Source: HXMU1420-13 sp024742815 (GTDB lineage: Bacteria; Bacteroidota; Rhodothermia; Balneolales; Balneolaceae). From it: a DNA stretch of 64,000 nt. Below the pieces are notes generated by a model that was not told the origin of the DNA, made no database searches, and worked only from the letters and a program-made list of their open reading frames with translations. Location: NCBI GenBank assembly GCA_024742815.1, contig JANSXX010000001.1, positions 124,001 to 188,000 on the forward strand. The letters run 5' to 3'. Positions 42,555 through 51,290 of the stretch are shown here, one piece after another (within the stretch, counting starts at the first letter, position 1; every line of letters begins with the position of its first letter). A program made the position numbers and the translations under genes.

Positions 42555-42596
42555 ATTTCGTATTTCATAAATCAAAATTCGTAGTTCAAAAGATTT
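42555..42596. repeat. ACGAATT-type intergenic sequence
   Basis: Short blocks TTTCGTATTTC and ATTCGTAGTTC recall the ACGAATT-type repeats at 4466-4519 and 13787-13831, here in inverse orientation. Confidence 0.35.
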
Positions 42597-42619
42597 TACC
42601 TTTCTAAGAAAAGAGAAAC

Positions 42620-43264
42620 ATGCGCGCACTTATTGTTTGCGGAGGAACTCCTCCAACCAAAAAATTACTGGAATCGGAAATTGAGCAGGCTGACTTAACC
42701 ATTGGGGCTGATAGTGGCGGATATGTTTTTTTGGGTTTTAAGCATTTACCGGATGTGGTAATCGGCGATTTAGATAGTTTTAAGTATACCAATCATGAAG
42801 GCGTAAATGTGATTCACGATCCTGATCAGGATACCAACGATCTGGAAAAAGCATTGAATTATGCACTAGAACAAGGCGCAACCTCAGCGATTGTTTTGGG
42901 TACGTTAGGAAAACGCATCGATCACACCATTAAGAATCTTTCGGTACTTCAGCAGTTTTACCCAAAGTTCGATTCCATGATTTTCCGTGATGACTACGGC
43001 GATATGTTTTTGGCAGAATCTCCTTTCACCCCTAATCTTGAGCCGGGCACTATCATTTCTTTTTTCCCGATAGGTAAACCGATCACCAATTTTAGTTCGA
43101 GCGGTGTAAAATATCCGCTAGAAAATGGCACTTTAGAAATGGGTGTTCAGGATGGAACTTCGAATGAGATCATTTCCAAAGATGCTAAAATCACCTTTGA
43201 TGAAGGTTTGTTAGGAGTGTTTGTTGGAACCGGTGAAAAAATCAAAAAGCAGAAAAGAGACTGA
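42620..43264 (+). CDS. thiN: Thiamine pyrophosphokinase
   Basis: 214 residues. It transfers pyrophosphate from ATP to thiamine to make TPP. Signatures: GADSGGYVFL, PDVVIGDLDSF, DQDTNDLEKALNYA and LGTLGKRIDHTIKNLSVL in the catalytic domain, then a C-terminal thiamine-binding beta domain with the SSSGVKYPLENG block. Ordinary length. No TPP riboswitch is visible upstream; that gap instead holds a heptad repeat. Stand-alone gene. Confidence 0.94.
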   Translation: MRALIVCGGTPPTKKLLESEIEQADLTIGADSGGYVFLGFKHLPDVVIGDLDSFKYTNHEGVNVIHDPDQDTNDLEKALNYALEQGATSAIVLGTLGKRIDHTIKNLSVLQQFYPKFDSMIFRDDYGDMFLAESPFTPNLEPGTIISFFPIGKPITNFSSSGVKYPLENGTLEMGVQDGTSNEIISKDAKITFDEGLLGVFVGTGEKIKKQKRD

Positions 43265-43515
43265 GAACGATTCAGTAAACAATAATCAGCAAGGAGTTAA
43301 CAGGGTACAGTTAAGTATTAAAAAAATTGACGATTTTGCTCTTTGTGAACCTTCTTGTTCATAATGTGATTAGGAGACCTTCCAATGCTTGTTTGCTATG
43401 GCGAAGGTAAGTTACGGCTTCCATTTTTCTTGGATATAGTTAGGAATCACTCTCGAAATTGGATGTCCATTTTCCTATTCTCCATTGATAATTGTCACAT
43501 TTTTAATTGATCCCC

Positions 43516-44853
43516 ATGCATCATTTACACCGCGAGAAACTATTCTCATTATTCGACGACAATCAAAGTGGAGCCGTGTACATTCAAGGCGCAGAAACGA
43601 TGTATCGCTATGGCACGGATTACGAATTTCCTTTCCGGCAAGAGTCGAATTTTTGGTATTTAACCGGAGCTAATGAAGCTGACTGTTCGCTGATTTTAGA
43701 TCTGAAAACAGAAGAATATCACTTGTTTGTGCCCGAGCGAGATGCCCAATATGCGGTGTGGCATGGATACGTTAAAACAAAAGAGCAATATCAGGAGCAA
43801 TACAAACCGGATCACCTGCACTATTCAAATGAGATTTTAACGGTGTTGAAGTCGTTAAATCCCGAAACGGTGTATTGCTTGAGTGACGAGCAAGCTGAGT
43901 TTATCGAAGATTTGAGTCGCAATTTTACGGTAGATACCGAAACACTGGTGGATGCGCTGACTTATTGCCGAGTGATTAAGACTGAGTGGGAATTGGATCA
44001 AATGCGGGAAGCTTGTCGCGTTAACGACGAAGCTTACATCGAAGTGATGAAAGCCATAAAACCGGGCATGCACGAGTATGAAATCAAAGCCAAATTTAAT
44101 GAGGTTCAGCTTCGTAACGGGCTACTTCAAGATGCTTACAACGGAATTTTCGCGTCTGGAGTGAATGCTTCGATTTTGCATTATGTGGAGAACAAAGATC
44201 AGATTCAAGATGGCGATCTATTTTTGATGGATGCCGGATTTGAGTGCAATGGCTATGCCGCAGATTACACTCGTACTTTTCCTGCCAATGGGAAATTCAC
44301 CGAAATTCAGGCCGGGATTTATCAGTGCGTGTTGAATGCACATACCGAAGTGATAGAGTCCATCCGTCCTGGTGTGAAGATGGAAGATCTTCATTTGATG
44401 GCCTCCCGAATTATGATGGGAGGTTTGAAAAAGCTGGGCATTGTTAAAGGCGAAATCGACGATATCATGGAAAACAACATTTTCGCCTTGTTTTTCCCGC
44501 ACGGTTTAGGTCATTTCCTCGGACTTGATACCCATGATGTAGGAGGTTACCCAAAAGGTGTGGAACGCATTGACCGGCCGGGAATTAAATTTTTACGTGC
44601 ACGAAGGGAGCTGCTACCTGGCATGGTAATCACCATAGAGCCGGGGATTTATTTTGTACCTGCAGTTCTTGAACCGGCTATGGAAGATCCGGAGAAAGCA
44701 AAGTTTTTGAATGTTGAAAAAGTGAAATCATTGCTTGGGTTTGGTGGAATCCGAATTGAGGATGACATCGCCGTTACCGAAGATGGCTTCGAAAACCTCA
44801 CCAACGTTCCTAAAGAAATAAACGAGATTGAAGCGTTGATGGCTTCAAATTGA
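43516..44853 (+). CDS. Xaa-Pro aminopeptidase / dipeptidase (M24B)
   Basis: About 445 residues from the ATG at 43516 (a TTG at 43507 is possible). N-terminal AMP_N domain (to about 150, FPFRQESNFWYLTGANE) and a pita-bread catalytic domain. The dinuclear metal ligands are in DAGFECNGYAADYTRTFP, FFPHGLGHFLGLDTHD, VITIEPGIYF and GIRIEDD. It removes N-terminal residues before proline. The 251-bp gap upstream has no clear feature. Its end overlaps the convergent mazF-like gene by 9 bp. Confidence 0.93.
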   Translation: MHHLHREKLFSLFDDNQSGAVYIQGAETMYRYGTDYEFPFRQESNFWYLTGANEADCSLILDLKTEEYHLFVPERDAQYAVWHGYVKTKEQYQEQYKPDHLHYSNEILTVLKSLNPETVYCLSDEQAEFIEDLSRNFTVDTETLVDALTYCRVIKTEWELDQMREACRVNDEAYIEVMKAIKPGMHEYEIKAKFNEVQLRNGLLQDAYNGIFASGVNASILHYVENKDQIQDGDLFLMDAGFECNGYAADYTRTFPANGKFTEIQAGIYQCVLNAHTEVIESIRPGVKMEDLHLMASRIMMGGLKKLGIVKGEIDDIMENNIFALFFPHGLGHFLGLDTHDVGGYPKGVERIDRPGIKFLRARRELLPGMVITIEPGIYFVPAVLEPAMEDPEKAKFLNVEKVKSLLGFGGIRIEDDIAVTEDGFENLTNVPKEINEIEALMASN

Positions 44854-45180
44854 TAAGAAACTTTTGAGCTTAGATTTAATGGTGTTAACATCTGCACTTT
44901 TAATCTGCCCAATCTTTTTTAAAATTAGCTTTTTCTCTATAGTTGCGAACTTCATTCTGGAAATAGTCGGCTTTGGAAGTCCTGCTCCTTTCCAATCTGA
45001 AATTAGGTGATCGCCCAGCTTTGGCGCTGTTTTTAAATTACTTGTTAAAAACATGAGCACAATGTCGTGACCTTCATTGTAACTTTCGGGGGATAACACA
45101 ACTGCCGGACGACGTTTTGAAGTTGTTAAGTCGGTAAATGGGAACGGAATTAATACTATTTCCCACGGCTTAAAGGTCAT
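44845..45180 (-). CDS. MazF/PemK-family endoribonuclease toxin
   Basis: 111 residues from the ATG at 45180, preceded by GAGG six bases upstream; an ATG at 45192 would add four residues. SH3-like MazF fold with WEIVLIPFPFTD at the start, the substrate-loop SKRRPAVVLSP (catalytic Arg), and VLMFLTSN with the conserved Thr/Ser. MazF toxins cleave mRNA at short motifs. Overlaps the antitoxin gene by 11 bp. Confidence 0.9.
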   Translation of the reverse strand: MTFKPWEIVLIPFPFTDLTTSKRRPAVVLSPESYNEGHDIVLMFLTSNLKTAPKLGDHLISDWKGAGLPKPTISRMKFATIEKKLILKKIGQIKSADVNTIKSKLKSFLSI

Positions 45181-45403
45181 TGTAAACCTCATCTTCGTCG
45201 TTATCCCACTCAGAAAATGAAGACTCGCTCAACTTCATTATTTCTTTCATTTCTTCGTTTTCTTTTAAACGTATAGATGCTTCTGCAACATATTCTTCGA
45301 TTAGATCACTGACAATATTACTCATCGACTTACCCTCTATCGAGGCTATAGCTTTTAGTTTTTTTCTCTTGTCTTCGGGGATACGAATACTCATTACCGG
45401 CAT
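45170..45403 (-). CDS. Ribbon-helix-helix antitoxin of the MazF-like toxin
   Basis: 77 residues: an N-terminal RHH DNA-binding fold (VMSIRIPEDKRKKLKAIASI then KSMSNIVSDLIEEYV) and an acidic C-terminal tail (SEWDNDEDEVYND) that likely blocks the toxin. GGAGA precedes the ATG at 45403. The promoter and operator just upstream overlap, the classic set-up for autorepression. Confidence 0.88.
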   Translation of the reverse strand: MPVMSIRIPEDKRKKLKAIASIEGKSMSNIVSDLIEEYVAEASIRLKENEEMKEIMKLSESSFSEWDNDEDEVYNDL

Positions 45404-45418
45404 ATCATCTCCGTAGTA

Positions 45419-45436
45419 TTGTAGGTTTACCTACAA
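45419..45436. promoter_or_regulatory. Operator of the MazF/RHH operon
   Basis: TTGTAGGTTTACCTACAA: perfect 8-bp arms around TT. It overlaps the 3' end of the -7 element and the predicted transcription start of the antitoxin operon, so bound RHH antitoxin would block initiation. Confidence 0.75.
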
Positions 45437-45463
45437 AATTACACATAATATACTTATTAGCAA
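45434..45463 (-). promoter_or_regulatory. Promoter of the MazF/RHH operon
   Basis: Minus strand TTG (45463-45461), a 19-bp spacer, TAATTTTG (45441-45434): an exact match to TTG / TAnnTTTG. The leader to the antitoxin ATG is about 25 nt. Confidence 0.75.
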
Positions 45464-45565
45464 CATTGAGTAGGCCGACGGGCTAAGCAAAGTAGTTGGC
45501 TTCCATTTACTGAACCAACTAAAAAAGATTTCAGTTAGTCAGGTAAATATCTTGAATGATTAGAA

Positions 45566-45661
45566 CTAAACTCGCTTGGAGGTGTTCATTCTCTTCATCA
45601 CAATAGGAGCAAGTGTTTCCAAGAGAACAAGCAATAGAAAAATGGCAATTCCGATTTCCAT
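45566..45661 (-). CDS. Candidate 31-residue single-pass membrane peptide
   Basis: In the 359-bp gap between the antitoxin gene and the oxidoreductase, the minus strand encodes MEIGIAIFLLLVLLETLAPI plus a basic tail VMKRMNTSKRV. One transmembrane helix and a positive C-terminus resemble small membrane proteins such as KdpF, but no kdp gene is near. No strong Shine-Dalgarno, which is common in this genome. It may be chance; the rest of the gap shows nothing. Confidence 0.35.
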   Translation of the reverse strand: MEIGIAIFLLLVLLETLAPIVMKRMNTSKRV

Positions 45662-45762
45662 GATACTGCTATATGATTAGTTGTTATACCAACAATTATA
45701 GAGCCACTGTATAAATTTGATATGAAGAAGGAAAAAAGCTTTTAGATCAATGATTTTTTAGG

Positions 45763-47379
45763 TTAACTCACCTTTTCCACGTTTGCCAATAATGCTTCGT
45801 CGAAATCAATGCCACGAATAGGCACTAACTGTTGCGTTGTATCGTCCCAATCTATTCTTCGTCCTAATTTATACGATAAGCCTGCCATGTGTGAAGTAAT
45901 GGCTTCTTCAAAGCCGGCTTTTATATCACAACTAGGTGTTCCTCCGTTGCGAATACAACTTAGCCATTCGCGTAAGTGTAAGTGGGTTGAGTCAACGCGT
46001 TTTCCATCGCGATAGGTCCATAGAAGGCCTTTATCAGCAAAATACTGGGTGGTTGCAGAGCTCATTCCATCCACTTCTTGTGCTGTAGGATCATAGCTAT
46101 AGATTTCGCTTCCGGGCTTCATCTTTCCTTGTTCTATTTCCTTTTGGAAGCGTGTTGATCCATGATCAGCAAAAATAGTTAGACTATTTCCAAGCTCCAT
46201 AGTGGCATCATGGCCCATCAACAAAGTTTTTCGCCCATAATTATTTCCCAAAGTGGCGCTATACACCAAAGTCATTCCCAATTCTTTGCCCGCTTCCTGA
46301 CTTCCCCCCGTTGAAAATCCGGGAAACTCCATATTTGCCTGAAATACATCGGGCACATTGCGTCCATCTCGATGCGTATAAATTCCGCCTGACGAACTAA
46401 CCGACGAAGGTATACCCATTTTCAGAACACAATTTATCCGATCATAATCATGGGAAAGTAAATCGCCTGACAAGCCCGAGCCGTACGCCCACCATTTTCT
46501 CCATCGGAAAAAATGCTCCAGATTAAACTCAGTGAAAGGTGCATTTCCAATAAATTGCTTCCAATCGATGGTACTCGGATTCGCTTGCGGATGAATTTGA
46601 TATTGCCAAGCTCCATTATCATCATTTCGATTGGTATTTGCCTGGATGAGCGAAATATGACCTAGAATGTTCTTCTGAATAACATCTTGCGCGGTCAGGA
46701 AACTTTGTGTTTGGCGATGTTGATGACCAACAGCAAAAACCGCATTCGATTCGGCCGCAGCATCCTTCAATTGGTAGGTTTCCGCAATATTGTGTGTCAT
46801 TGGCTTTTCAACATACACGTGCTTGTTGGCCTGCAAAGCTGCAATAGCCATAGGTGCGTGCCAATGATCGGGAGTTGCGATAAGTACGGCATCAACCTCG
46901 GGAGCTTCAATTAATTCTTGATAGTTTCTATACCTTTTTATTTTGTTTTCATTGCTGTTAAACGATGCCAAAGCATCCTCTGCATGAGCATCAAAAACAT
47001 CACAAACCGCAGTTATTTGAACATTCAAATTCTCTTGTTCTAAAAAAGTTTGAAGCTGTTTATTAAGCGGATCGATTTGTGCAGCTTCTGCCTGTTCTTT
47101 GATCCAGCTGGTTTGCGCAAAACCAAGTGCGCGACATAATTGTTTTCCTCTGATCCCAAAGCCAATAATACCAATTCGAATGGGATCACCAGACATTGAG
47201 CCGGACGGCGGTGGTGCAACTGCTTTTATGTTCAGTGCTTCAAGTAAGTGTTCACCTTCTTTTGCTTTTTGTTTGGTTTTGGTGGATCCACCCCATAAAA
47301 CGGCTCCAACCAGAGGAGCCCCTGCAATGCCTTTTAAAACTTCGCGTCGAGTCCAGGTTATTTTTCTTTTTTCGCTCAT
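45763..47379 (-). CDS. Tat-exported Gfo/Idh/MocA family oxidoreductase
   Basis: 538 residues. A twin-arginine signal (TWTRREVLKGIAGAPLVGAV) indicates folded, cofactor-loaded export. Then the Rossmann motif IGIIGFGIRGKQLCRAL (about 68-84), DAVLIATPDHWHAPMAIAA and the family lysine in YVEKPMTHNIAE, followed by a long C-terminal alpha/beta domain. Secreted members of this type are common in Bacteroidota and act on sugars or sugar derivatives; the substrate is unknown. Its start overlaps the doxX stop (ATGA). Confidence 0.9.
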   Translation of the reverse strand: MSEKRKITWTRREVLKGIAGAPLVGAVLWGGSTKTKQKAKEGEHLLEALNIKAVAPPPSGSMSGDPIRIGIIGFGIRGKQLCRALGFAQTSWIKEQAEAAQIDPLNKQLQTFLEQENLNVQITAVCDVFDAHAEDALASFNSNENKIKRYRNYQELIEAPEVDAVLIATPDHWHAPMAIAALQANKHVYVEKPMTHNIAETYQLKDAAAESNAVFAVGHQHRQTQSFLTAQDVIQKNILGHISLIQANTNRNDDNGAWQYQIHPQANPSTIDWKQFIGNAPFTEFNLEHFFRWRKWWAYGSGLSGDLLSHDYDRINCVLKMGIPSSVSSSGGIYTHRDGRNVPDVFQANMEFPGFSTGGSQEAGKELGMTLVYSATLGNNYGRKTLLMGHDATMELGNSLTIFADHGSTRFQKEIEQGKMKPGSEIYSYDPTAQEVDGMSSATTQYFADKGLLWTYRDGKRVDSTHLHLREWLSCIRNGGTPSCDIKAGFEEAITSHMAGLSYKLGRRIDWDDTTQQLVPIRGIDFDEALLANVEKVS

Positions 47380-47864
47380 AACTCAACCGTTTTTAAGTTT
47401 CTATTTTTCTTTCTAAATACTTCTAATCCAAAAAAACTACTCGATGGAAGTTGGTACAACACCGCAAGAGCTGCCGCTTCAATCAAGTTTTTATTGATGA
47501 GCCAATAATTTCCTTCAGCGCCTAGTTGAGGGGAGCTCATAAATGCCGGGTGAGCGGCATAGTACATCAGCAATAAAGCGATGCCAAGCACCACTGCGCT
47601 ACGTTCGAATATGCCGAGAATTAATGCGGCACCGACAACAATAAGAATAATGATGTTTGCGCTATCAACTATCCCAATCATTGAATCTGTTGAAAGCCAC
47701 TCATAAAAACCGGTGAACAGCTCGGCAGAAATTAGGTAGCCTTTTGCGGTCCAATTTGGGTTGAACAGTTTTAAAATGCCTTCATAAAGAAAGTGCCAAC
47801 CAATAAAAATTCTGAGAACTGTTAGCGCCGTTAATGCTTTTGTTGAGACTTGCATTCGTTCCAT
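47376..47864 (-). CDS. DoxX family membrane protein
   Basis: 162 residues with four hydrophobic segments and the DoxX opening (ALTVLRIFIGWHFLYEGILK, LFNPNWTAKGYL). DoxX-like proteins are associated with thiol or quinone-linked redox steps at the membrane. The coupling with the Tat-exported oxidoreductase (4-bp overlap) suggests it may accept its electrons. Inverted repeat CCTCTTTT/AAAAGAGG (47869-47894) lies immediately upstream of the start. Confidence 0.88.
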   Translation of the reverse strand: MERMQVSTKALTALTVLRIFIGWHFLYEGILKLFNPNWTAKGYLISAELFTGFYEWLSTDSMIGIVDSANIIILIVVGAALILGIFERSAVVLGIALLLMYYAAHPAFMSSPQLGAEGNYWLINKNLIEAAALAVLYQLPSSSFFGLEVFRKKNRNLKTVEL

Positions 47865-47868
47865 AATG

Positions 47869-47894
47869 CCTCTTTTTGGATTACATAAAAGAGG
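47869..47894. promoter_or_regulatory. Inverted repeat upstream of doxX
   Basis: CCTCTTTT (47869-47876) and AAAAGAGG (47887-47894) are perfect 8-bp arms 5 bp before the doxX start; a leader hairpin or operator. The remaining 400 bp to 48298 contain only a 71-codon frame that I do not believe and no recognisable signal. Confidence 0.35.
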
Positions 47895-48298
47895 AGACTA
47901 ACTCCCCATTTGGCTTAAAAAATGGAAGAAATACGTGAATATTTAATGAACTCAGCTGCTGTTTTAATCTAAGCTACGCTGAAATAATGTTTATTCGACA
48001 GAATGAAGTTTAACCAGAGAATAAATGGTGAGGGAATTGTAAGAGGATTGTATATGCTCGTTATATCACCCGAAATTATTACGCTAAGTATCCACTTCCG
48101 TAGATTTTTCTACCAAAAATATACAGGTAAGAAATCGCAAGAAATCGACATATATCCTAAGCCAGCTGAATCTTGCCATCACACTTTCAATTACTTGCTT
48201 TGTGGCGTATATTGTTAGGCTCGTTTATCGAGTGAAGTAGCTCGATAATAGAACGCACAACAATAACTATTTTAAGTACAAGTTAGAGGCTACCTGTT

Positions 48299-50068
48299 AT
48301 GGGTGTAATGACGAAATTTCGAGATAATACAGGTATTATCTTATGGATATTAATTGGTTCTTTTGGATTGCTTTGGGTGATCATGGATGTGTACGATCCC
48401 AATGTTGCAACTATGGGGCCACGTGATTTAGGCGAAGTGAACGGAGAGCCTATCAGTTTAGATGAGTATAACAGCCGGGTAACTTATTACACCAACGCTT
48501 ATTCTCAGCAATCCGGTGCTGCAATGACTCCGGAAATTCGTGCTATCTACGAAAATCAAGTTTGGGACGAGTTAGTGAGCGCAAAACTGCTTGAGCAGAA
48601 AATGGACGAACTTGGTATCACCGTTACCGATTCTGAGCTTTTAGGAATGGCATACGGAGACAATCCGGATCCACTTATAATGCAATATTTTAGCCGACCA
48701 GATGGGACTGTTGACCGATTTGCCATCCAAAACGTACTCACAGATCCAACCTATTCGCAGGAGGCAATGGCTATCGAAGTTCAATTGCGCCAAAAGCGCC
48801 GCCAAGAAAAATTGAGCAATTTCATTACTGCTGGTCTTCAGGTTACCGATCAACAGGTGATTGAAGAGTTCAACAAAAGAAATTCATTCGCAAGCATTAG
48901 TTATATCCGTTTTCCATACAACGAAGTAACTGATAATGAGATCGAAATTACCGATGCAGATATTCGCGCTTACTACAACGAAAACAAAGAATTGTTTAAG
49001 ACCGAAGAAAGCTACCGTGCACAATTCGTAACGTTTTCAACTTTGCCAACAGCGCAAGATTCAGCCACTATTCGCGAAGAGCTGGAAGAACTGAGACAAG
49101 ATTTTGCTGCCGCTGAAAACGATTCTTTATTTCTGGTTCGTAATCAATCAACCACTCGATACAACAATGTGTTTGTTGATAAGGATGAAATCAGAGAAGA
49201 TTATGCTCCCGTACTAGACGTTGAAGTAGGCGAAGTAACCGGAATAATAAATCTTGGTACAAGCGCAGCGATTATTAAGAATATTGAGGAGAACAATAAC
49301 GAGATCAAGTTTGCGGTAATGTCGTTGGCGTTTGAAGCACTGCCCGCTACTATCGATGATGCTTTTGAAGCAGCCGACGAGTTCTTATACTTTGCCGAAG
49401 AAAGCTCATTCGAAGAAGAAGCCAATCGATCGGGTTTATTAATTCAAGAAGCATTTGCTACTAAAGGAAATACTTTCGTTTCCGGTGTTGGCTCAAGTCA
49501 ACAGGTGCTCAGCTTTCTTGAAACATCAGACGAAGGCGATATTTCTGATCCAATTGAATTGGCAACACAATTCGTTGTTATTCGCCTAACGGAAGTGAAT
49601 GAGGCTGGTCATCGCCCAATGGACGAAGTGCGAGCTCAAATCGAAACTCAGGTAAAGAACGAAAAGAGAAAGAGCATCACTGTTGAAAAAGTGCAAAATA
49701 TGATTGCTGCCAATGGCGATTTGGAGTCTTTGAGTGCAGCTGCAGAAAAAGACATTCAAAATGTGGATGGACTTGCCGCTTCAGCTATGGTATTGACCGG
49801 CGCGGGACGCGAACCTAAAGTGATTGGTAGTGTTTTCGCGATGCAAGAAAACGAATTAAGTCCTGCCATTGAAGGAGTAAACGGAGCGTATGTTGTTTTC
49901 GTGAATTCTATTACAGAACCGGCACCTAATACACTAGATGATGCCACCGCTTCTTCCATTCGAGCTGAGTTAGAGCAGCAGATCAATCAAAAATATTTGG
50001 CTGTTTGGTTAGATCAGTTGAAAAATGAAGCTGATATTGTAGACAACAGAAGCCGATTGCTTCGATAA
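48299..50068 (+). CDS. PpiD/SurA-like membrane-anchored folding factor
   Basis: 589 residues: one N-terminal transmembrane helix (ILWILIGSFGLLWVIMDV, about 14-31), a SurA_N-type helical domain (about 45-190), and two divergent parvulin-like regions in the periplasm (about 230-450), ending in a helical C-terminus. Architecture matches PpiD/SurA_N_3 proteins that help outer-membrane and secreted proteins fold after the Sec channel. Prolyl isomerase residues are poorly conserved, so chaperone action is more likely. Followed by a strong terminator. Confidence 0.88.
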   Translation: MGVMTKFRDNTGIILWILIGSFGLLWVIMDVYDPNVATMGPRDLGEVNGEPISLDEYNSRVTYYTNAYSQQSGAAMTPEIRAIYENQVWDELVSAKLLEQKMDELGITVTDSELLGMAYGDNPDPLIMQYFSRPDGTVDRFAIQNVLTDPTYSQEAMAIEVQLRQKRRQEKLSNFITAGLQVTDQQVIEEFNKRNSFASISYIRFPYNEVTDNEIEITDADIRAYYNENKELFKTEESYRAQFVTFSTLPTAQDSATIREELEELRQDFAAAENDSLFLVRNQSTTRYNNVFVDKDEIREDYAPVLDVEVGEVTGIINLGTSAAIIKNIEENNNEIKFAVMSLAFEALPATIDDAFEAADEFLYFAEESSFEEEANRSGLLIQEAFATKGNTFVSGVGSSQQVLSFLETSDEGDISDPIELATQFVVIRLTEVNEAGHRPMDEVRAQIETQVKNEKRKSITVEKVQNMIAANGDLESLSAAAEKDIQNVDGLAASAMVLTGAGREPKVIGSVFAMQENELSPAIEGVNGAYVVFVNSITEPAPNTLDDATASSIRAELEQQINQKYLAVWLDQLKNEADIVDNRSRLLR

Positions 50069-50092
50069 GTTTATCGCTTTTTGAAAAATTAT

Positions 50093-50122
50093 AGGGCGAG
50101 AACGATGTTTTCGCCCTTTTTT
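50093..50122 (+). terminator. Rho-independent terminator of the PpiD-like gene
   Basis: AGGGCGAGAAC (50093-50103) pairs with GTTTTCGCCCT (50107-50117) over a GAT loop, followed by a run of T. Confidence 0.9.
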
Positions 50123-50155
50123 GTTGGATAAAATCCTGCATAAAGACAAATCCAT

Positions 50156-51286
50156 ATGAAGAACCCTTATCCATCAAATACCAACGAATTTTGGATGTTC
50201 GAAGCCCTGGAATTGGCTCGAAAAGGAATGGGATTTGTTTCGCCTAATCCTATGGTAGGCTGTGTTATCGTTGATAAGAATGGAGAGAAAATAGGGGAAG
50301 GATATCATCAAAAATTTGGTGAAGCACATGCAGAGGTTAATGCAGTTGAGTCTATTTCAGATAAATCCAAGCTAAAAGACGCCACTGTTTTCGTTACTTT
50401 GGAACCTTGTTCGCATCATGGTAAAACTCCTCCTTGTGCCAGCATGTTAGCTGGCTTACCCATCAAAAAAGTTGTGGTAGGCCATCAAGATCCGAATATG
50501 AAAGTGAATGGAAAAGGTATTTCACTTTTGCGCGAAAAAGGGATTGAAGTAGAAATTGGAGTTCTCAAAAAGGATTGCGAACAACTTAATGAAGCTTTTA
50601 TTCATCATCAGTTATTTGGTCGTCCACTAGTAATTTTGAAAATTGCCCAAACCTTAGATGGATATCTTGCAGCGCCCGATGGCGATTCGCAATGGATTTC
50701 CGGAAAAAAATCGCGGGAACTGGTACATTGCTGGCGTTCGCAATTAGATGCAGTAATGGTAGGACGAACTACCGCTTTTACCGATAATCCAAGCTTGACG
50801 GTTCGGCATGTAAAAGGGAGGCAGCCCAGGCGAATTGTAATTGACGGACCGTATGAATTACCTCGAGATTTAAAACTTTTTTCGGATAGACATGAAGAAA
50901 AAACCATCATTCTTACTTGGAATAAGCAGGCATCTGCGACTGATGCCGATCCTATGCTTCGAATGATGCAGCCAAATTACTTTCGTGGCGAAGTGATTCA
51001 GGTTGGCAAAAAAGAGGGGCATCTGAACCTGAAAGAAGCTCTGCAAGAACTGGGGAACAGGGGAATTACATCGGTTTTGGTTGAAGCAGGACAACAGTTA
51101 ACTTCTGCTTTACTTCGGGAAAATTTAGTTGATAAACTTCATGTTTTTGTAGCTCCGAAAATGTTGGGTGGCGGCACCAGATCGGTAATTAATTTGGGAA
51201 TTAATCACATGCGGGATATCAAACAATTAAAAGACCCACAATGGAAACAAGTGGGCGAAGATTTATTACTAACGGCATATTTATAG
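50156..51286 (+). CDS. ribD: Bifunctional riboflavin biosynthesis deaminase/reductase
   Basis: 376 residues. The N-terminal pyrimidine deaminase domain has its zinc site at H58 (EAHAEVNAVE), C85 and C94 (EPCSHHGKTPPC). The C-terminal reductase domain contains KIAQTLDGYLA, DSQWISG and VGRTTAFTDNP, and GGGTRSV near the end. It performs steps two and three of riboflavin synthesis. It lies 4 bp upstream of ribE. No FMN riboswitch is visible in the short leader. Confidence 0.96.
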   Translation: MKNPYPSNTNEFWMFEALELARKGMGFVSPNPMVGCVIVDKNGEKIGEGYHQKFGEAHAEVNAVESISDKSKLKDATVFVTLEPCSHHGKTPPCASMLAGLPIKKVVVGHQDPNMKVNGKGISLLREKGIEVEIGVLKKDCEQLNEAFIHHQLFGRPLVILKIAQTLDGYLAAPDGDSQWISGKKSRELVHCWRSQLDAVMVGRTTAFTDNPSLTVRHVKGRQPRRIVIDGPYELPRDLKLFSDRHEEKTIILTWNKQASATDADPMLRMMQPNYFRGEVIQVGKKEGHLNLKEALQELGNRGITSVLVEAGQQLTSALLRENLVDKLHVFVAPKMLGGGTRSVINLGINHMRDIKQLKDPQWKQVGEDLLLTAYL

Positions 51287-51290
51287 CATC

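Noticed and set aside
42294..42629. 111-codon minus-strand frame over the nrnA-thiN gap
   Set aside because: It is read through the heptad repeat (SSVIRHP periodicity) and the nrnA start; a translation of repeats.
48003..48218. 71-codon plus-strand frame in the doxX-PpiD gap
   Set aside because: No ribosome-binding site, cysteine- and aromatic-rich unlikely composition, no recognisable motif.
50123..50155. FMN riboswitch before ribD
   Set aside because: Only about 33 bp separate the terminator from the ribD start, too short for an RFN element.
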